Positions 1-8,832 of a DNA stretch of 60,000 nt are shown piece after piece. The notes under the pieces were generated by a model. It was given only the letters and a program-made list of their open reading frames with translations. It was not told where the DNA came from and ran no database searches. The translations under genes were made by a program, and so were the position numbers. The stretch's first letter is position 1. Each line of letters starts with the position of its first letter. The stretch comes from Takakia lepidozioides (Eukaryota; Streptophyta; Takakiopsida; Takakiales; Takakiaceae). The stretch covers positions 66,075,053 through 66,135,052 of the forward strand of contig CM060732.1 of NCBI GenBank assembly GCA_030704615.1, in the 5' to 3' direction.

Positions 1-119
1 CCTGTTTGCAATGTGTGCGTGGGATGCAAATTCATGGGAACAAATTATCGTTGGAGATGGGGGTTGCATGAACTGCCCGGATTGAATCTATTTAGTGTTT
101 TGCGGAACTCACAGGCTTG

Positions 120-400
120 TGTGCATTGCAAAAACAAACAAACGTCTTTGGTTCGGGTAGAGCATTCTCGCATCATTTGCTCGTTGGTCTCCAAACCATT
201 CCTGCTAGAAGAATGCTTGGTAAATCCATCATGTTAAAGTCCACGTGATCAAAAAGCGTTCAGGCATTCTCAATTCTGGTGAGCATCCATGATGCTCCCG
301 CACATACTTGGTACGTTCGCAAGGGTGGTGAGTAAGAAAAGATTTCGCAGGGATCCGCTTTGGATGATGTGAGTGTGCACCTGCTCACGACGTAGCCACA
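120..400 (-). pseudogene. Inverted PPR gene fragment
   Basis: Read on the minus strand, this stretch gives PPR text: 'HTHIIQSG', 'LANVPSMCGSIMDAHQ', then further along 'NGLETNEQMM' and a 'VCLFLQCTQAC' remnant of the repeat that elsewhere reads 'VCVCNACASL'. The same text occurs in the + strand at about 9.1-9.36 kb ('VHTHIIQSGF', 'CGSIMDAHQVFN'). The piece lies head to head with the + strand array that begins near 620, so the left edge of the window is an inversion boundary within the PPR array. No open frame survives. The remaining 400-620 shows no PPR similarity that I can see. The identification is sure at family level; the exact ends are not. Confidence 0.7.
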
Positions 401-619
401 TTCCAATGCAGGGGCTTAATATGTTGATAATGTCTAAATGGATGCAATGGATAGAAAGGATGGATACAATGGATGTAACACATCCAGTCTGCATTCCCTG
501 GAAATGGCTGATCAACCCGCGGTAATACATGACACCCGCGGAAGTAGGCCCTGTATGCATGTTGACGTGGCGTGAGCCTGTGCTGGGCTCATGGTTTCCT
601 GGGCTCACAGGCTCACGCC

Positions 620-3059
620 TCCGGGCTCACGGAATAGCACCCCCCGCCAAATGTGGGTGCATGAAGGATGCGAAGGGAGTTTTCAAATGGCTGAACAAGA
701 TGTGGTGTCGTGGAACGCGATGCTTGCAGGGTATGCACAGCAGGGGCGTGGGATGAAGGCTTTGGAGACCTATGAGCAAATGATGGGGGAAGGGGTGAAG
801 CCCGACCACATCACGTTTGTGTGCGTTTGCAATGCGTGTGCAAGCCTGGCAGCCCTGGAAAAGGGTAAAGAGGTGCATGGTTGCATCGCCAAAGCTGGAA
901 CTGTACTAGGTGTGATCCTGAACACTGCCCTGGTGGACATGTATGCCAAATGTGGGAGCATTGAGGATGTGGAGGGGTGTTCAACAATATGGCTGAATGA
1001 GATTTGTTGTCGTGGTAGTGCGAAGGGGTGAAGCGCGACCACATCACATTTGTTTGTGTGCGTTTGCAGTGCATGTGCAAGCCTGGGAGCCCTTGGAAAG
1101 GGGAAAGATGTCCATGTTGCATCGCCAAAGCTGGAATTGTACCACATGTCATTCTGAACAATACCCTGGTGGACATGTATGCCAAATGTGGGAGCATTGA
1201 GGATGCGGAGGGAGTGTTCAACAATACGGCTGAACGAGATTTGGTGTCATGGAACGCCATGCTTGCAGGGTATGCACAGCAGGGGCACGGGATGGAGGCC
1301 TTGGACCATACCTATGAGCAAATGATGGGGGAAGGGGTGAAATGCAACCACATCACGTTTGTGAGCGTTTGCAATGCTTGTGCAAGCCTGGTAGCCCTGG
1401 AAAAGGGCAAAGAGGTCCATGATGGGGGAAGGGGGGAAGCCCGACCACATCACGTTTGTGTGCATTTGTAATGCGTGTGCAAGCCACATTCATTTGTGTT
1501 CTCAATGTTGGTGCCAGCATGGTGGCCCTGGAGAAGGGCAAAGATATCCATGCTGACATTATCAAAGCTGGAATTTTGTCATACATTAATTGGGAGACTG
1601 CCCTTGTTAACATGTATGCCAAATATGGGAGTGTAAGGGAGGCCTCAACAATATGGTGGCAGGATATACCAAGCATGGTTGTGGTAGGAATGCCTTCGAG
1701 ACATATGATCAACTGATACAGCAAGGGGTGATGCCCGATCAGGTCACATTTGTTTGCATTCTCGAGACTGGCAGCCCTGGAAAACGGCAAAGAGGTCCAT
1801 GCTGACATATGAAAGCTGGACTTGTACCAAATCTGATTTTGAACAATAGCCTTGTTGACATGTATGCGGAATGCGGGAGCATGAAGGTTGCAAAGAGAGT
1901 ATTTGACAACATGGCTGAACGAGATGTGGTGTCGTGGAATGCGATGATCACAAGATATGCCCAGCATGGGTGTGGGATGGAGGCTTTGGGGACCTATGAG
2001 CAAAAGATGCGGAAGCATTCAACAGAATGCCTCAACAATCTTGATCACGTGGAATATAATGTTGGCAGGATTTACCAAGCATGGGTGTGGTAGGAATGCT
2101 TCGAGACCTATGAGCAGATTCTGCGCAAAGGGGTGACGCCCAACCACATCAGATTTGTTTGTGTTTGCAATGCGTGTGCAAGCCTGGCAGCCCTGGAAAA
2201 GGGCAAAGAGGTGCATGGTTGCATCGCCAAAGCTGGAATTGTACCAGATATGATTCTGAACAATACCCTCATAGACATGTATGCCAAATGTGGGAGCATC
2301 AAGGATGTGGAGGGAGTGTTCAACAATACGGCTAAACGAGATTTGGTGTCATGGAACGCCATGCTTGTAGGATATGCAAGCAGGGGTGCGGGATGGAGGC
2401 CTGGGGGAAGGGGTGAAGCCCGACCACATCATGTTTGTGTGCGTTGGCAATGGGTGTGCAAGCCTGGCAGCCCTGGAAAAGGGCAAAGGGTTCATGGTGA
2501 CATCATCAAAGCTGGAATTGTACCAAATGTCATTCTGGACACTGCCCTAGTTCACTTGTATGCGAAATGTGAGTGCAATGAGGATGCAAAGGGAGTATTT
2601 GACAATGTGGCTGAATGAAATGTGATGTCATGGAATGCGATGATCGCAGGATATGCCCAGCATGGTTGTCATAGGGAGGTCCTGCAACTATTTGAAGGAA
2701 TGCAAAAGAAAGGCTTGAAGCCGGACAATATCACATTTATATGTGTTCTCTCTGCCTGCAACCACACTAGCCTACTGAATGAAGGAAGACGCTACTTCGA
2801 TTCCCTTAGTGAAGATCATGGTATCAATCTGACAATAAAGCACTTTGGCTGTATGGTGGACCTTCTGGACGTGCGGGACAACTACATGAGGCAAGGTACC
2901 TGATTAATAAAATGCAAATCAATCCAGATGTTGTGGTGTAGACGGCCTTGCTTGGTGCCTGCAGAATCCATGGCAATGCGGAGATGGCTGAATGTGTGGC
3001 AACATCTATCCTCAAGTGGGATGAACAGGATGCCGCGACTTATGTGTTGCTATAATTCT
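620..3059 (+). pseudogene. PPR (PLS-class) pseudogene, truncated in the E domain
   Basis: About 2.4 kb of PPR text spread over shifting frames. Motifs such as 'EQDVVSWNAMLAGYAQQG', 'EALETYEQMMGEGVKPDHIT', 'ACASLAALEKGKEVHG' and 'LVDMYAKCGSIEDVEG' recur at about 792, 1024, 1334 and 1431. The uneven spacing (232, 310, 97 bp) against a normal PLS triplet of about 303 bp shows internal deletions. Frameshifts and stops break it, for example near 1010, 1430, 1700 and 2618. The last part (2622-3054) runs through the final S motif and the E domain ('HFGCMVDLL', '[16 protein letters not shown]', 'QDAATYVLL') with a TAG in place of a Trp or similar codon near 2939. It then stops abruptly where the 457-bp duplicated segment begins. 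There is no DYW domain. It was once an organellar RNA editing factor gene and is now dead. Confidence 0.9.
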
Positions 3060-3516
3060 GGGTTTGGGTGGTGGAGCTTCTCCAAAGCTTGAAGATGGAA
3101 GTGAATACGAATTTTAATGAGCTTGATGAGAGGGGCAGCCCTGTGCACAAGTTTGTTCAACATCTTAAATTTGGACATGCTTTGTTTCTCGTGGTGTGGC
3201 TTTGGATGGAGCCCTTGACGAACTTGCATGAATATTGTCAAAAGCTAACGTTAACCCACCAAGATCCAATCCCACGGTGGATGCTTGAAAGTTCATATAG
3301 TGAATGTAGGGGTATTTGGGTATGTTGATATTGATTGATGCGGCTTGTGAAAATTGAACATTGAAATGCAGATCCACCATTTTTCTTCCAGGAATAAACA
3401 AAACACGGGATCTTTGCATGTAAGACAGTGGGGATGACCCACCCTTTTTTTGTGAAAAATTGAACGTAGTTCTCAGAATTCATCGCTAGTAGTGCGGAGC
3501 AACGCGAAGCCCTAGT
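3060..3516 (+). repeat. 457-bp duplicated segment, copy A
   Basis: This segment matches 11550-12007 almost base for base along its whole length ('gggtttgggtggtggagc' at the start, 'gcgaagccctagt' at the end). Both copies begin just after a PPR unit ends. An open frame of about 86 codons ('MVELLQSLKMEVNTNFNEL') is kept only partly in copy B and is not recognised. The last ~70 bp, ending 'ctagtagtgcggagcaac' then 'gcgaagccctagt', belong to a wider repeat family (see 5437, 18575 and 59613). Ending in CTAGT is compatible with a Helitron 3' end (CTRR|T), but the 5' end does not start with the expected TC. Confidence 0.85.
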
Positions 3517-3547
3517 GGTTAAAAGCATACTTCACAAGGTGGCACAT

Positions 3548-3612
3548 TGGCTGGTAGCTTAGCTGATAAGGGCTCAATGTGTCACCTTGGTGATTCAGGG
3601 TTCAAACTCGTT
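3548..3612 (+). repeat. tRNA-like (SINE-type) sequence
   Basis: An A-box-like 'tagcttagctgataagggc' and a B-box-like 'gggttcaaactc' lie about 35 bp apart, the spacing of an internal Pol III promoter. Related copies lie at 3970-4036 (+) and 4468-4535 (-). The cloverleaf is not complete, so I read it as a tRNA-derived SINE remnant and not a working tRNA. Confidence 0.45.
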
Positions 3613-3969
3613 GCTTGCCAGTGTGTGGATTGTTCGTGGCGGTCTCCCTAGTCGTTGTTTGTCATGTAGGTCTCATGGCCCATGATAATTTTTCCCCCTC
3701 CTCAAGGCCTCGGGCTATTTGTAATCTACTCATGCAAGGTCTCTCCTGTAGAGCCCCTGACAGGGGACACATTAATGTGTGGTCCACATTAATGGCTCCT
3801 CATGTGGCCCATGCTATGGCCGCCATAGCGATCCTCTATGCGCCTCCATGCTCCACATCCGCCATCCATGCGCTTCCTATGCTCCATATCCCCATGATCC
3901 ATCCCATGCCCTCCTTAACTCATTTTGATCAGTTTATAATGCAACAAAGAACATTAAATCACACATTGA

Positions 3970-4036
3970 TTGGTAACCCAATTGGTTAAGTGCACAATGT
4001 GTTACTTACGCAATTCCGGGTTCAAACCCATTGCGT
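3970..4036 (+). repeat. tRNA-like (SINE-type) sequence in the left foldback arm
   Basis: The segment has an A-box-like 'ggtaacccaattggttaag' and a B-box-like 'gggttcaaaccca', followed by a complement of the start ('gcgttaccc'), so a short acceptor-like stem can form. Its inverted counterpart is at 4468-4535. It is probably a SINE head derived from a tRNA. Confidence 0.45.
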
Positions 4037-4141
4037 TACCCTTCTTAGTGTGTGGATAGTTTGTGGCAGTCCTCAATAGCTTAAATCGTAGAATGTCACT
4101 CCCAGGATTTTTTTTCTCTTTCAAAGCAGACAAAAAAATGT

Positions 4142-4304
4142 TAAGGGGCTGATCCGAAACCAAAATTGTTGTTGTTGATAAGAAACCAATATTGTTGTTT
4201 AAATATTTGGAATTTCATACTTGTCCCTTGAAATTCCAAATATTTAAATAACAATATTGGTTTCTTATCAACAACAACAATTTTGGTTTCGGATCAGCCC
4301 CTTA
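4142..4304. repeat. Near-perfect hairpin, ~76-bp arms, 11-bp loop
   Basis: The left arm 4142-4217 and right arm 4229-4304 are reverse complements with one or two mismatches; the loop is 'tacttgtccct'. A third, shortened copy of the right arm sits at 4328-4380, lacking an internal ~20 bp bounded by 'attgttg'. A transcript would fold into a long double-stranded stem, a natural source of small RNAs. Confidence 0.9.
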
Positions 4305-4787
4305 GCAATTTTTTCTCCTATGAGAGTATGAAATTCCAAATATTTAAACAACAATTTTGGTTTCGGATCAGCCCCTTAACATTTTTTTTTTCAAAAAAGA
4401 TAGCAACAACTTAAGACTATTGAGGACCACCACAAACAATCCACACACGAATAGGGGTAGTGCAATGGGTTTGATCTCCAAAACTACATGGGTCACACAT
4501 TGTGGACTTACCAGCTGAGCTACCAACTAACGTGTAATTGAATGTTCTTTGTTGCATTATAAACTGATAAAATGAGTTGAGGAGGTCATGGGATGAACCA
4601 TGGGATATGGAGCATAGGGAGCGCATCGATGGAGCATGGAGGTGCATGGAGGCTCGATATGGCGCTATGGCGGCCATAGCATGGCATGGGGCCTCATGGA
4701 GGATGGAGTGCAATTAATGCTGGGGCCACATGAGGAGCCTTTAATGTGGACCCCACATTAATGTGTCCCTTGACAGGGGCTCTATAG

Positions 4788-5063
4788 AAGTGATTTTTTT
4801 CTTAAATTTGAAAAATAGCACGAGTGGCTACAAGAAATAGCTACATATTCTGTTCATCCATTGAATTTTTGGATAGAATCATCCTCATATGTACTTTCAT
4901 CCATTTATATCATCCACATTTGGCGAATTCATCCATCTTTTATTTTTTCCTTGTAGAAGTTTGGCGATTTCATCCATGAAAAAGCAAGGAATTTGTGACA
5001 AAATATTCCATTTTAATTTTTTGAGGTCGCCATTTGGCGATTTTTCACCCAAAAAAAAGCACT
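4788..5063. mobile_element. 276-bp MITE-like insertion with 9-bp target duplication
   Basis: The insertion is flanked by 'gctctatag' at 4779-4787 and 5064-5072. Its ends are short imperfect inverted repeats: 'agtgattttttt' on the left and the complement of 'aaaaaaaagcact' on the right. The matching place in the other arm of the foldback (about 3741-3756) has no insertion, so the empty site is visible in the same sequence. A 9-bp duplication fits a non-autonomous Mutator-like (MULE) element. There is no coding capacity. Confidence 0.65.
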
Positions 5064-5436
5064 GCTCTATAGGGGAGACCTTGCAGGAGTAGGTTACAAA
5101 TAGCCCTAGGCCTCCTCAAGGGCCTGAATAGTGGCCCGCTATCACTCCCAGGTTTTGTTTAAGGAAAATAAAATAGAAAAGGTGAAATCTGAACTTACCT
5201 ATGCTGAATTGTAAGTTCTTACATTGTAATGTTTTTTTTAAGTTGTTTTTAAAGAAGGGGAGCAAGACGCCCATAAAACTTTACAAAGAAAAGGTGAAAT
5301 GGTCCAAAAAGAACAAGGGATGGAGGACAATAGATCGCATAAATCTGGAAAAAGTACCATAAGATCATATGCCTAATGTACTTTTACATTGTTCCTAATG
5401 TTTTTTCGCATAGTATATTTTCCAATCAGGATAATC

Positions 5437-5600
5437 ATTGTTCTCAGAAGTCGTCAATGGTAGTGCAGGGCAATGTATAGCCCTGGTAGGAATTCAAGCG
5501 ACGACCGAAGGTTGGAAGCTAGTTTAGCGTAGAGCAGGAATAGGGTGCCATAGTGCCACGTCATCATTACCACGTTTCGTTGCCACATCATCGTAGACAC
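5437..5600. repeat. Dispersed repeats: diverged CTAGT-family end plus ~110-bp repeat
   Basis: 5437-5484 is a diverged copy of the short end-repeat seen at 3447 and 11935 ('ctcagaagtcgtc', ending 'agccctggta'). Next comes a ~110-bp repeat ('agctagtttagcg', 'aatagggtgccatag', 'ccacgtcatc') also found at 6185-6300 and 12012-12100. A minus-strand open frame from 5732 ('MAENAELLQFKKIKIRALR') runs into this repeat and has no recognised family. Confidence 0.7.
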
Positions 5601-5756
5601 GTCGTCGTCGTCTGCCCGGACCGCCCACCCGAAATATGCCAATAGAAATCGCCGCGCCAACTTTTTCGGAACTGCCCGCAATGCCCGGATCTTGATCTTC
5701 TTGAACTGCAGGAGCTCTGCGTTTTCTGCCATCGTTCACCTTGCAAGCTGCAAGCT

Positions 5757-5806
5757 CTCAACGAATTGAGGAAATCCATGCTGAGGTAGATTGTCTTGGC
5801 AGATGA
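5757..5806 (+). pseudogene. Sliver of a PPR DYW domain
   Basis: The text 'gaggaaatccatgctgagg' followed by 'cttggcagatgaaga' matches the DYW-domain segment 'IEDIHAELKILSRQMKK' of the intact gene (about 53065-53112) and the dead copy near 10970. About 50 bp survive. It shows that a DYW-bearing unit once lay here, between the truncated unit at 620-3059 and the fragment at 6541. The rest of 5810-6540 shows a poly-G run near 5988 and the second copy of the ~110-bp repeat, but no gene. Confidence 0.6.
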
Positions 5807-6184
5807 AGATCAAGCATAGAAATGTCTGAATGTGGCTTTCGACATTGGGTGAGTCAGTGAGGGTTGTAAAGTTCAAGAATTTGAGTGATACAGAAACAGA
5901 AAACAACTGGATGGTGAACGCTATGGAGAAGTGTAGTGGAGGAATTTGTCATGGAGAAGGTATTTACTGAAGTTCAGAGTTGGTTTGGGGGGGGGGGAGT
6001 TGGAGGGGTTTTCCATGGGTCGTCTTGGTACAACAAGTAGATTTGGACTATGATAAATCAGTATTTTTTTATTATCCGTTGTGAGCATGCATTGGGACAA
6101 AATATAGACTTTTTGAAGAGGAGAAGGAGGATGGGAACTGCGTGACCGACATTTTGGCAGGCTGCATGATCCGTACTATCTCTC

Positions 6185-6300
6185 ATGATCCTCGAGCGAA
6201 GGTCGGAAGCTAGTTTAGCATAGAGCAGGAATAGGGTGCCATAGTGCCACGTCATCGTCGCCACGTTTCGTCGCCACGTCATAAAGCCAGGTCATCGTAG
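6185..6300. repeat. ~110-bp dispersed repeat, second copy
   Basis: The copy has 'ggaagctagtttagc', 'agcaggaatagggtgccata' and 'ccacgtcatcgtcgccac', in the same order as at 5510-5600 and 12012-12100. It is close to 90% alike by eye. Its origin is unknown. Confidence 0.75.
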
Positions 6301-6540
6301 ACTCACAATGTGCCTACTCACCCCAGTGCATGCCAACTGAACGTTTTGCACGAACTGCCATGTGAATTGCAACTGCATCCTCTGCTCCACCAACAAAAAA
6401 TGTGGTATGTCAGAGTTCAGTAGAGAGTCTCGTTATCTTAGGTTGTAGAGGGACATATATACAATACATATATACATTACGATAAAAATAAGAGCTAATA
6501 AAATGTCAATGTCTGAATTATTATATATTTATCAAAGTTT

Positions 6541-6830
6541 GACATAGGCTACAGGGGTGCGGGATGGAGGCTTTGGAGACCTATGAGCAAATGATGGGGG
6601 AAGGGGTGAAGCCCGACCACATCACGTTTGTATGTGTTTGCAGTGCACGTGCTGGAAAAGGGCAAAGAGGTGCATGGTTGCATCGCCAAAGTTGGAATTG
6701 TACATACTGAACCATACCCTCATGGACATGTATGCCAAATGTGGGAGCATTGAGGATGCGGAGGGAGTGTTCAACAATATGCCTGAACGATGTCGCATGA
6801 CAGGTGGTGTGCTTGAAGTGTTCGAGATTC
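6541..6830 (+). pseudogene. PPR fragment (one triplet)
   Basis: About one PLS triplet survives: 'MEALETYEQMMGEGVKPDHI', 'GKEVHGCIAKVGIV', 'TLMDMYAKCGSIEDAEGVF', 'NNMPER'. A deletion removes most of the 'ACASLAALE' segment and a frameshift follows. Both ends are abrupt. It is an orphan piece of the array. Confidence 0.85.
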
Positions 6831-6885
6831 AGTAATGCTTGCTAGAGGCAGAGTTGTCATGCATCTCTATTCAAGGACAATGTGG

Positions 6886-7430
6886 TAAGAGCACCTTCTT
6901 CTTAGACCTATATCAGCCTATTTTGCCCTCTCATCAGACTCGGCCCTGAGATGCATATTGAATTTTGTCAGTTAGCTCGTTTGCTCGGAGCAGGGATAGA
7001 GTGTGGGTCCAGATTCATCCAAGAGGCCAGATTTCAAGCACAAGAGTACCTGTGATTCCATGTGGATCGATAGCTACAAGAAACTTGCATGGGTAGATGG
7101 TCAACTGGTAGCCGCAGAAGCAGCGACACAATTGATAAAATCAGGCATTGCTAATCAAGGCACCTTCTTCAACACATTTCACCCAGTTTTTCCCTCACAA
7201 CAGGAAAGCGGCCAAAAACAGGTAACAGAGATGAGGAGAAGCTGTGGAATGAATACTTTTCTGACCACATAACATTTGTGTGCGTGTGCAAGCCTGGCAG
7301 CCTTGGAAAAGGGCAAAGAGGTCCATGGTTGCATCGTCAAAGCTGGAAATGTACCAAATGTAATTCTGAACAATACCCTTGTGGACATGTATGCCAAATG
7401 TGGAGGGAGTGTTCAACAATATGGCTGAAT
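6886..7430 (+). pseudogene. PPR unit remnant: leader cassette, N-terminus and part of one triplet
   Basis: 6886-7000 is one copy of the leader cassette ('ttttgccctctcatcagac', 'gatgcatattgaattttgt'). 7003-7270 is an N-terminal segment ('WIDSYKKLAWVDGQLVAAEA', 'QLIKSG') that recurs at 8835 and 14250. 7265-7430 keeps half a triplet ('KGQRGPWLHRQS' in one frame, 'VHGCIVKAGNVPNVILN' in another) before the next leader copy begins. Frameshifts make it non-functional. Confidence 0.75.
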
Positions 7431-8832
7431 CTGCCTGTTTTGCCCTCTCATCAGACTCGGCCCTGAGATGCATATTGAATTCTGTAAGTTAGCTCGTTGG
7501 GTGTATTTGTGGTGGTTAGGAGTGACTTTGACAAGTTATTGCCGATGTGGCAGCAGGAAAGTATCCAAAAACAAATAACATAGATGAGGAGAAGCTTGTT
7601 GACGTTTGTTTGCATTTGCAATGCGTGTGCAAGCCTGGCAGCCCTGGAAAGGTGCAATGAGGTCCATGGTGACATCGTCAAAGCTGATTTGTACCAGATG
7701 TCATCCTGAACACAGCCCGCTGCACATGTATATCAAATGTGAGTGCATCGAGGATGCAAATGGAGTTTTCGATAGTGTGGCTGAAATAAATGTGGTGTCG
7801 TGGAAGGCGATGATTGCAGGATATGCACAGCAAGGGGCGGGATGGAGGCTTCGGATACTTATGAGCAAATGATGGGGGAAGGGGTGAAGCCCGACCGCAT
7901 AACGTTTGTTTGCATTTGCAATGCGTGTGCAAGCCTGGCAGCTCTGGAAAGGTGCAAAGTGGTCCATGGTGACATCGTCACATCTGGAATTGTACCCAAT
8001 GTCATTCTGAATACTGCCCTGCTGGACATGTATGTCAAATGTGAGTGCATCGAGGATGCAAAGGGAGTTTTCGATAGTATGGCTGAAGAAGATGTGGTGT
8101 CGTGGAGGGCGATGATTGCAGAATATGTACAACAAGGGCGTGGGATGGAGGCGTTGGAGACCTATGAGCAATTGATGTGCGAAGGGGTGAAGCCCAACCG
8201 CATAACGTTTGTTTGCATTTGCAATGCGTGTGCAAGCCTGGCAGCTTTGGAAAGGTGCAATGAGGTCCATGCATGTAACATCGTCAAAGCTGGATTTGTA
8301 CCAGATGTCATCCTGAACACTGCCCTCCTGGACATGTATGTCAAATATGAGTGCATCGAGGATGCAAAGTGAGTGTTCAATAATATGGCTGAAAGAAATA
8401 TGGTGTCGTGGAGTGCGATGATTGCAGGATATGCACAGCAAAGGGCGGGATGGAGGCTTTGGAGACCTATGAGCAATTGATGTGCGAAAGGGTGAAGCCC
8501 AACCACATCACATTTGTTTGCGTTTGCAATGCTTGTGCAAGCCTGGCAGCCTTGGAAAGGTGCAATGAGGTCCATGGTGACATTGTCAAAGCTGGATTTG
8601 TACCAAATGTCATCCTGAACACTGCCCTGCTGGAGCTGTATGTCAAATGTGAGTGCATCGAGGATGCAAAGGGAGTGTTCGACAGGATGTCTAAACGAAA
8701 TGTGGTGTCGTGGAATTCAATGATCGCAGGATATGCCCAGCATGGTTGTCATAGGGAGGTCCTGCAACTATTTGAAGGAATGTAAAAGAACGGCTTGAAG
8801 CCGGCCAGTATCACCTTTATATGTGGTCTCTC
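7428..8832 (+). pseudogene. PPR pseudogene with near-identical tandem PLS triplets
   Basis: After a leader cassette (7428-7600), four PLS triplets follow, three of them nearly identical ('EGVKPNRITFVCICNACASL', 'LERCNEVHGDIV', 'ALLDMYVKCECIEDAKGVF', 'DVVSWRAMIAEYVQQG'). The anchor 'ggggtgaagccc' falls at about 7881, 8184 and 8489, a period of 303 then 305 bp. 303 bp is one PLS triplet of 101 codons, and the 305 marks a frameshift. The unit stops at the last S motif ('EVLQLFEGM' then TAA at 8782) and is joined directly to the N-terminus of the next unit. There is no E or DYW domain. The 'C-E-C-I-E-D-A-K' variant marks this subfamily. Confidence 0.9.

Larger units (their letters stand above)
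3620..5160. repeat. Large foldback (inverted-repeat) element with nested insertions
   Basis: The left arm (about 3680-4135) and the right arm (about 4400-4787, resuming 5064-5140) are imperfect reverse complements. Matching landmarks are 'acattaatgtgt' with its complement near 4755, 'ctatggccgccatagc' near 4670, 'gcaacaaagaacatt' near 4545, and 'gggctatttgtaatc' whose complement lies near 5085. The centre is a near-perfect hairpin (4142-4304) and the right arm is split by a 276-bp insertion. Each arm also carries tRNA-like sequence. No transposase is present, so it can only move passively, if at all. It resembles a foldback transposon or a head-to-head pair of SINE-bearing repeats. Confidence 0.8.

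Noticed and set aside
5454-5732. Minus-strand frame beginning 'MAENAELLQFKKIKIRALR' as a small gene
   Set aside because: It runs into a dispersed repeat, has no recognised domain, and overlaps a plus-strand DYW remnant just upstream. I could not support it as a gene.
7701-8441. Long minus-strand open frame (246 codons) opposite the PPR triplets
   Set aside because: It mirrors the PPR repeats on the other strand and repeats with the same period ('FQSCQACTRIANANKR'). It is a shadow frame with no family.
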